This document shows positions 57,192 through 64,000 of a stretch of DNA of 64,000 nucleotides, one piece after another (position 1 is the stretch's first letter; every line of letters starts with the position of its first letter). The DNA comes from Toxonevra muliebris (lineage: Eukaryota > Arthropoda > Insecta > Diptera > Pallopteridae). Position numbers and translations under genes: made by a program. The notes below the pieces were generated by a model. The model saw only the letters and a list, made by a program, of their open reading frames with translations. It ran no database searches and was not told the origin of the DNA. The stretch covers positions 148,012,998 to 148,076,997 of the forward strand of contig OY829326.1 in NCBI GenBank assembly GCA_963691655.1, read 5' to 3'.

Positions 57192-57734
57192 ATGACGAGA
57201 TCATCTAATTTCACAATCAATGTAAGAATTAAAATGCATAACGGTAAAAAGTCTAGTCATGTTTGGTTTAACATGGGGGCGCTTCAAAGAAGTGCGACAG
57301 TTATTAGGGTCCACGCTGTAGAAAAGATACCGCGAAATGGAGACCAGACCAGAATTCTATAACCAAATTTCAAATGTAAAATTTCATCAGAGCATGACTT
57401 TTTCACCTCTAAAGACCTTAATTTTTATGGGTCGCAAGTAGCCTTGTTGTCCTCAGTGGTAATTTTTTAACAACCTTTTCATTACTTAAATTTTTCTTAA
57501 ATATTTTTTAAAGATACAAAAAGTGTCTTTTGATCATATAAAAACCAGAAAAGATAGCCGAGGGAACCAAGGCGGTATTACTCCAACACAATTCTTTGTC
57601 AAAAGTTCTTGAAAAGTTACCACTGAAAACCACATGATCAGCTGTGGGCCATAACAAAACTTAAACTCAGGAAAGGAAACAAAATTTTAAAATATTGGTT
57701 AGTATTGTATCTTTTAAACTTGAGGTAAATTGCA

Positions 57735-58300
57735 TTACATATCAGATTCAAATTTGATTACCCTCAGATTTTATCCACTTTATTTTTTACAATCTCATGA
57801 GCTTCCCATTAACTTCAGTTCCAATTAGTTTTAGCTTCTATAAGTCTCAGTTACTTTCAGATTCAATGAACTTCAGATTCAGATTATTACAACCTTACAT
57901 CCTATCAATTTCTGAATCTATCAGTTTTAGAGCCTAATAACGTCATATTTAATTTAATAGACTTCAGTTGCTATCAACTTCAGTTTCTATTTTCCTCAAA
58001 GTCTATCAATCACCGATTCAATGAATTTTAGATGCGTTCAAGCCCAAACTCGGCCAACTTGTAACAGTTTCAGATTTCACGAATTTCAAGTTCTATTTTT
58101 CTCAGACTCTCTTAAATCTAGATTTTATCAACCTATATTTTATCAGCCTCAGATTTTATCAACCTTAATTTTTACAAACTTCAGTTTCTTTCAATCTCAG
58201 ATTCTCTCAGCATTCGTTTTTTTCAACCACATATCCTTCGCGTTCAGATTCAGATTTACCAACCTTCAGATTCTATCAATCTGTGGTTCCACTAGGACAA
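57735..58300 (+). repeat. AGATTCTATCAACCT-type array, single orientation
   Basis: Variants of TCAGATTCTATCAACTTCAG recur about every 18 bp for more than 500 bp in one orientation, the same family as 52880-53400. The cleanest units lie at about 58120-58180 and 58240-58290. The open frame across it is repeat-derived. Confidence 0.75.
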
Positions 58301-58479
58301 CTTTTTCATGAGAATCATATTCTTGGCTGTGATGGCATATTGGGCGGGAGAAAGTTCCGTTAGGATTCGCTGATAAACAAATTCTGAAAATAAGATTCTA
58401 TACGCTGTACTAGAAACATATTAGAAGCTCAAAAGCTTTTTATGCAGACTTGCATTGAAATAGTCAACACTATTCTAAA

Positions 58480-59585
58480 CAGGGATGCCAACTCATTTTT
58501 TCTGTCTCCCCGATAGACCTCGAGAAATTCCCCGATTTTCGATCAAATTTCCCGCACCGGTATAATTTTATATTACAACAACACGATACGCACTTTCCAT
58601 ATAAACATTTTATAAAAACGAAAAATACCTTTACGTTGGCTTAAAATTGACCTCGGTGACTGTTATTTTAAAGCGGCCCTGCACTATCTCGGTCAAAAAC
58701 TTAACGATTTTTTATAGGACTGGTAGGTTAATAGAAATGTTCTTTCAGACTTCGGAGTTTTTTTTGACACATGAGTGATTTCATTTCAAGGGAACCCACT
58801 TTCAAAATCTATCGGGCTCAAACTTGCACAAAGTTTAGTCCCATTGGGTAGTAGTTACCACATCAAATTTGAACGAGATGGGGTGTTTCGAGTTACTAGA
58901 CGCTGATTTTGATAGATAAACAAGCCTCAGCCCACTTTTGGGCATCAAAGTTCTCAAAAGAAAAGGCATGGACTTTCTTGTGGCTCAAATAAAAAATGGC
59001 AAAAAACCTTGTTTTGAGAAAAAAGGGTTGAAAGTTTTTATTATCGGTTTTTAACATTTAAAATATACTTCATCTTCTTTATGAAGGCTGACCGTAGTTT
59101 GTAAGTTTACAGATTAGTCAGCAAGAATTAAGAGTTATTAATCAGGAGCTGCTAGACCAAGGCATAGCTAAGCCTTTCTGAATGGCCGAAAGGGAAGGCA
59201 ACTGTTTTGCCTGACTAACACTCGGCGTTATAATTGTCTATATCTATGAAAACAATCTGAGTTTCTCTCTGAAATTTTTACAAAATACGTTTGAAATGAA
59301 AGACTTTCGAATTACACACTTTTTTTAAAATCGATTTCTTCAAACCAAGAAAGTTTAGGGCCCACTTAAGAAGAGATGAAGATTTTAAGATCTGAAATAT
59401 GAAATATTGCAAAAGTTAAATGATTTCCATTACATAAAATTTGACAAAAAATACTCTACTGACTTTAATAACTAAAATCTGAACGGTTTCGAATTCTCCG
59501 CAAAAAGAACAGCTCATTCCCCGATTCCCCGTACTATGTAAAACTACCCGCAAATCGGGGAATTCCCCTCAAGTTGGCATAGCTG
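58480..59585. mobile_element. Non-autonomous hAT element with perfect 8-bp target duplication
   Basis: Start CAGGGATGCCAACT (58480) and complement end AGTTGGCATAGCTG (59585) with exact ATTCTAAA on both sides (58472-58479 and 59586-59593). Both ends carry CCCCGAT/ATCGGGG words and a TTCCCCGATTT motif in inverted orientation. The 1106-bp interior has no transposase frame. The clean target duplication implies a fairly recent insertion. Confidence 0.85.
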
Positions 59586-59593
59586 ATTCTAAA

Positions 59594-61328
59594 CCACAAA
59601 AACTAATTAATGAGCTTCAAGCTTCCGATGCGCTACTTAACGGGAGCTTGAAGCTCAAAGCAATGATGCCGCCACAAATCATAACTGCGCAATTTACGCG
59701 TTTACGACAATTTTTATTTAAATCAAAATGTAAACTGACTTACAATCTTAGAAATAAATTATTTTATACCTACTTATTTAGTTTTCTTATTTTCTAATTT
59801 CTTTTCTGTGTTATTCTTATTCTTTATTATTCTATTCTTATTTCTATTTTCTTTTTATTGTTTTACTTTTTCTTTCTTGTCTATTGCTCGCAATTTATGA
59901 CCTCAATACTTTCCCATTTTGGTAACTCAACTGGTCTCGATTATTATATGACCGATCGACACATAAAGATTCAAATGCGAAGAATGCAACGGTCGCTGTC
60001 AAGTTGCATTTTTCGTAACCGGAAAAAAAAAAGTTTATTTCATATTTTGAGTTATTAATTTATTATAATATTTAGTTTATTGGATTTTTGGGTATCCTGG
60101 ATTTTAGTTGCAACCTTTTCAATTGCATTGTTTATGGGTAGGCATTCTGTTTGTGAAACTGTTATTGGAGAAGGGTTGTAATTTAGAGTCGGGCAATCTA
60201 TGTTGACAATCTATGGGAATGATATTTTTAGGAAGTGTTGAGTGAGATGGTGACGCCAATGTTACTCGCATAAATTAATTTTTGAGCTTCTCGTTTACAA
60301 GATATTTATAAAATCATAAAGCTTTTAAGCTGGAGCATTGTTTTTTTTGTTTTTTTTTTTTTTTTTTTTTTTTTTTTGAAATCCAGAAATGATAACTTTA
60401 AAAAACTGTGAATTTAGGAGTACTGCTTATCAATCTCTCTTTCAGAATCCGAAATCATAATCAATATGAACAAAATATGTGCCACACAGTGATATTCGAT
60501 GAGGTGTGAAATATTTTTGTTGCCTTGCTATATATTTAAAGAGAAATTGTTACATTCAATTTCATATTCGGTAAAAGTTTATAATTCACCTTTATATGCC
60601 AAAAATGGCAAATACAAAATAACACACACACACACAGATTTATCGTTAATTATAATAATAATAATCCATAATAAATCCTAGTGATTTTCGATGCAAAAAT
60701 TTTAAAAACTTTTGGTTTTAAAACCTAGGTTTTTATTAAATGTTAATATTATAAATTACAATAAAATCGTTTGGTTTGCTATTTTAACATACATAAATAC
60801 ATATGTACATTAAAGTGCATTACGAAAAAATCCTTCTTAAATTGAACCTTTGTTTATTTTATGATGCTTCCCAAAATATTTCGACTCAAGTGATTACTGC
60901 TCGTGAGTTGAATTGTTTTGAAAAAACCTCTAAAAACATTTACTTTTTTTTTAGTTTACTTTTGGGCAAATAAAAGTTAGCAAATTATAAATGCTTAAAA
61001 ATTATTAAGTTCTGTTTCAAAATATTAAAAAAATGTGCTGGTAAATTTAACAAAAAATTTCAGAAATTTTGGTTTTAATAAAAATCGTATGAAAAGCATC
61101 ACTAATATTAAAACAAAAAGCTTCTTATCTCAAGTTTATTAGCAGATTTAAAAAAAAAATTGTATGCAGAACCAAAACATTTTTGAGTATCTACTATTTG
61201 GGAGCTTTATTTGGCCAAAAGTAAGCAACAGAAGATTCCCCAAAACGATCCAGCTCACGAACGGCAATCGCAAGAGCCGATGCATTTTAATATATGTACA
61301 TATGCATGTATTAATGTATATGTGCACT
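59594..61328. other. Intergenic AT-rich region
   Basis: No gene recognised. A T-run of over 30 bp at 60341-60377, a CA run at 60623-60636 and an ATA run at 60650-60663. Confidence 0.45.
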
Positions 61329-62299
61329 AGGGTAGCCCTTATATTTCAACTTTTTGATAAACAATCTGAGCAAAAGGGCAAACCCGGGTTTCCATGTCAG
61401 AAATGACCCCAAACCGAATCAAGTTTCGCATGGACTCTTTTGAAGCACTGGATTTAAGAATGATTAGGCTAAATTTTCAGACCATTATCTGAAATATTTA
61501 ATGAGTTGTTTAGGCCCTGAAGACCCCATTTTTCCGACTTCAGGTCCATATTGTAGGTGAACTAGAGATGATGGAGAAAAAGTGAGTACGCAGTCGTGAT
61601 TAGCGACCATAATTATTATAAGATCGTTGAAAAATTTTGCACATAAGACAAAAGTTGAAAATTTGTTGCACTGCGTAATGAATGTGATATACCATAACTC
61701 AGCTAGGTTGGTAAAAAGAATTTTTTTGAATTTTCATAAAAAAAAATGTTTGCAACAAAAAATTTTCAAACAAATTTTGCGAAAATAGCAGATAGTTGAT
61801 AGTTAATAGCTGTATTTGATTTTTTTGCATGGCCTTATGGCATTCCATATGGAATGCCAATTTCGGTTCTTAATTTTTTTGATCCCCGTCTACACCTTGC
61901 AAAAATCTGAAAAAATTGGAGTATGAGTATTCGGAAGCGACTTATTTACATAAGAAAATTCAGAGTAGTAAACCAATTTTTAGTATGAAAAAATCGCATG
62001 TAAAAAGTTTCGTGATTTTTTTCAACGCGAAATGTGTCTCCCAAATCAAAAAATCACTGTGAATTTTTTCAGATTTTTCCTATGACTAGTTAAGCTGAAA
62101 AACGCGAAAAACGAAATTTACAAAATCTGCCATTACTCATAAAAAATTTCAGATAATGGCCTGAAAATTTAGCCAAATCATTCTTAAATCCAGTGCTTCA
62201 AAAGGGTGCATGCGAAACTTAATTCGGTTTGGGGGCATTTCTGACATGGAAACCCGGCTATGCCCTTTGAGCTCAATCGAACAACTGTGAAGCAGCCCT
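61329..62299. mobile_element. Element with ~170-bp inverted terminal arms
   Basis: The left arm 61329-61505 (AGGGTAGCC..., CCGGGTTTCCATGTCAGAAA, TGAAGCACTGGATTTAAGAA) is matched in complement by 62125-62299, ending GCAGCCCT. Matching is about 85-90 percent by eye inside, weaker at the outer 40 bp. No target duplication is visible and no gene lies inside. A scrap of its interior (61545-61640, AACTAGAGATGATGGAGAAA) recurs at about 27220-27310. Confidence 0.7.
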
Positions 62300-62649
62300 C
62301 ATCGACCATGAAGTTGTACATTGTCGCCCGGAAAGTAATTTTTCAGACAAATAAATTTTTTGCTTTTGGATTTCTTGAACAACACCTTTCCATTAAAAAA
62401 CAATACTGAGATGAGCCAGCATTGTTTGAGTTAACAATGATTTATGCATTCAAGATATACCTTTCTCAAGACCAGTTTCAGTTATCTCATAGGGGGAAGA
62501 ACTCTCGAAAAGAATTTGTATTTTTCTTGCTCGGGTGTACGTTCGAGCCTAGTTTCTGTCATCAGGTAGAATTAAAGCACCTTATCATTACTTTTTGTTC
62601 ATGCGTCAATTAATAAATTATCAGGATATTGATCTGAAAATCAGAAAGG

Positions 62650-63110
62650 TGCTACGGACAAATTTGTCATCCACCGCGAGTACTTAGCTCCCTAAATTGT
62701 GGCTCTATCATTATTTGATGAAAATGTTCCAACAGCGGTTAAGACAAAAAAAAGCTTAAAATATATTGGAAGCAGGCTACAAAAAAATTATTTTTCTTTG
62801 ATTATAAACACCGAGTTTACGTCTCTTTTAACTACTGGTACAAAAATTTTCTTTGTGAAATTTTCTATCAGCATCGATTTCTTCAGAAAAGAACTTTCAA
62901 CATGGAAAGGAGATCCAAGTTACAAAAAAGGAATTGAACAACTTAAGAAGAAAGTTGTTGTCGGTGACGTTGCAGAAAAAAAAATTTGAAACTCATTCAG
63001 GAATACAATAACATTTTGTAGCTGAGAAACAATTTGTTTCAGAAATCGTTGCCGAAGACCGAAAAAAATACCCAACTGCTACTAAATTCTCTCTTATAGT
63101 GCGAATACAC
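62650..63110 (+). pseudogene. Relic of a second uncharacterised arthropod protein family
   Basis: The frame gives VALSLFDENVPTAVKTKKSL, then FRKELSTWKGDPSYKKGIEQ and LKKKVVVGDVAEKKI, with a TGA at 62987-62989. In shifted frames it goes on as NLKLIQEYNNIL, then AEKQFVSEIVAEDRKKYPTA. The block ALSLFD, W-x-D/E-D-P, VVNDxAERxxxLIQEYN, LxxVVxxHRKKYP is one I recognise from recurrent hypothetical proteins of insects and spiders. Its function is unknown to me and it may belong to a mobile element. Two frameshifts are needed. I could not find the N-terminal part with confidence in 62400-62640. Confidence 0.4.
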
Positions 63111-64000
63111 GAGAGTGAATTTTGTTCAAATTTTGAATTTAAAATTTAGGTGGACACACGACAAAAAAAAATTAATTTCATAGAGAATCGAATTTCGTTT
63201 TTAACTGATTATAAGTTTGGAGGAGAAGAATAATTTTTGTGTGCTATAACTATACGTGCTATATCTGCGGTTTTGTTGTTATTGTCCCATATAATTATCG
63301 CTGCTAGTTATACATAACGAGAAGCAAGTGGCGAATTCAAATTAAAGATCATTCTTAAAACGATATATAGTTCTAAAAATTATTTAAAAATTCGCATTAG
63401 TTTATTATTTATAGTCAAAAATATGTGATAACTCCAGTTACGCTGTTTTTCATTTTTACCACAGAAATATTGCAAGAGCAGCTGTTATGAAAACAAAATG
63501 CAAAATGTCAAAAAAAAATATATCATATTTTTCCTGCTTGGCACAACCATGTGTTTATGGGTTGCTGAGTTACTTTCGGCATTTCAAGTGAATTTCGTTG
63601 AAGTTCTTGTGAAATTCACAATTGATTCTATAGATATTATTTTTGTAAATAAAAATACGTTTCTCCTATAAAAGTTGTGGGCGATTATATTTTTCATGTT
63701 GTTTCAAGAATTGTGCAAATTTACTTTTACAAATTTTGATTCAGAAAGTTTTCATACAATTTCCAGGATAAATAAATTTCTCTAAGAAGAAACAAGAGAA
63801 TGGTTAAGATAAGGAAGACTATACCGCTTTTAAACGGAGTTAATAGTTGCGTATACTATGGTATGTTTCAACTTTAAGGCGTTTGAGGGTCACCTAAAAG
63901 TTGTCCGATGGAGCTGAAGTTTTGCACAGCCCGTTTTTTTCTTAATTGGAAAAAGATTAGAGCATGGGAGTAGCGTTATTTTTACTTTTGAAAAATTGCC
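63111..64000. other. AT-rich end of window, no gene
   Basis: No gene, domain or clear repeat boundary recognised. Confidence 0.4.

Noticed and set aside
1..64000. CRISPR array, bacterial operons or phage
   Set aside because: No regularly spaced identical repeats with unique spacers, no ribosome binding sites before frames, and clear eukaryotic introns and transposons.

Overview
The window looks like gene-poor DNA from a large, AT-rich dipteran fly genome. The reasons are: short GT-AG introns of 60-174 nt in the one clear gene; abundant CAA/CAG, CATA and poly-A/T microsatellites; and transposon relics typical of flies (mariner, Tc1, DD37E mariner-like, pogo, hAT, TTAA-target MITEs, and LINE fragments with RNase H and a CCHC tail). 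I see no bacterial operons, no rRNA, no CRISPR array and no intact canonical tRNA gene. The exact species cannot be told from the sequence.

Layout. 1-920 holds a hAT-repeat scrap and the 3' end of a CR1/jockey-like LINE. 1525-2614 is a TA-flanked DD37E mariner-like relic. 5730-6160 and 20305-20738 are two copies of a dimeric tRNA-like SINE. 6360-7860 carries LINE debris on both strands. 11391-14397 is a nested composite: a mariner-type shell with a hAT MITE (8-bp target duplication) and a long-inverted-repeat element inside it. 17030-18300, 54150-54830 and 8260-8440 are clusters of a degenerate 12-bp repeat. 22540-23330 is a purine-only tract with a 161-bp tandem duplication. 23524-23702 and 31988-32170 are inverted copies of a repeat carrying a hammerhead-ribozyme-like core. 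23763-25098 is a Tc1 relic. 26904-28750 is a second nested composite, a Tc1-type shell holding a hAT copy and a TTAA element. 32440-33692 is a better preserved DD37E element. 34578-34945 is a relic of an uncharacterised arthropod protein family. 35097-36745 is a LINE 3' half. 36745-37870 is a repeat split by a mariner with very long inverted repeats.

The only convincing host gene is on the minus strand at 38191-39557. It has four exons, encodes 353 aa, and all three introns are phase 0. A possible small single-exon gene lies just upstream at 39718-40104. Beyond it come a mariner relic (40190-41110), TTAA and palindromic mini-elements (43053-43354), a pogo-like element with a C-terminal PHD-like finger (45337-47024), a mariner joined at its start codon to a LINE reverse transcriptase (47796-50155), an 18-bp-type repeat array that flips orientation (52880-53400), a maT/Tc1-like relic (56340-57191), a hAT element with perfect 8-bp target duplication (58480-59585), a long-inverted-repeat element (61329-62299), and a relic of a second uncharacterised protein family (62650-63110).

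Almost everything coding-like is therefore mobile DNA in decay, with repeated nesting. The most interesting signals are the hammerhead-like cores, the dimeric SINE, the nested composites, the inverted repeat arrays and the unknown four-exon gene. All family assignments come from reading motifs by eye; no database search was run.
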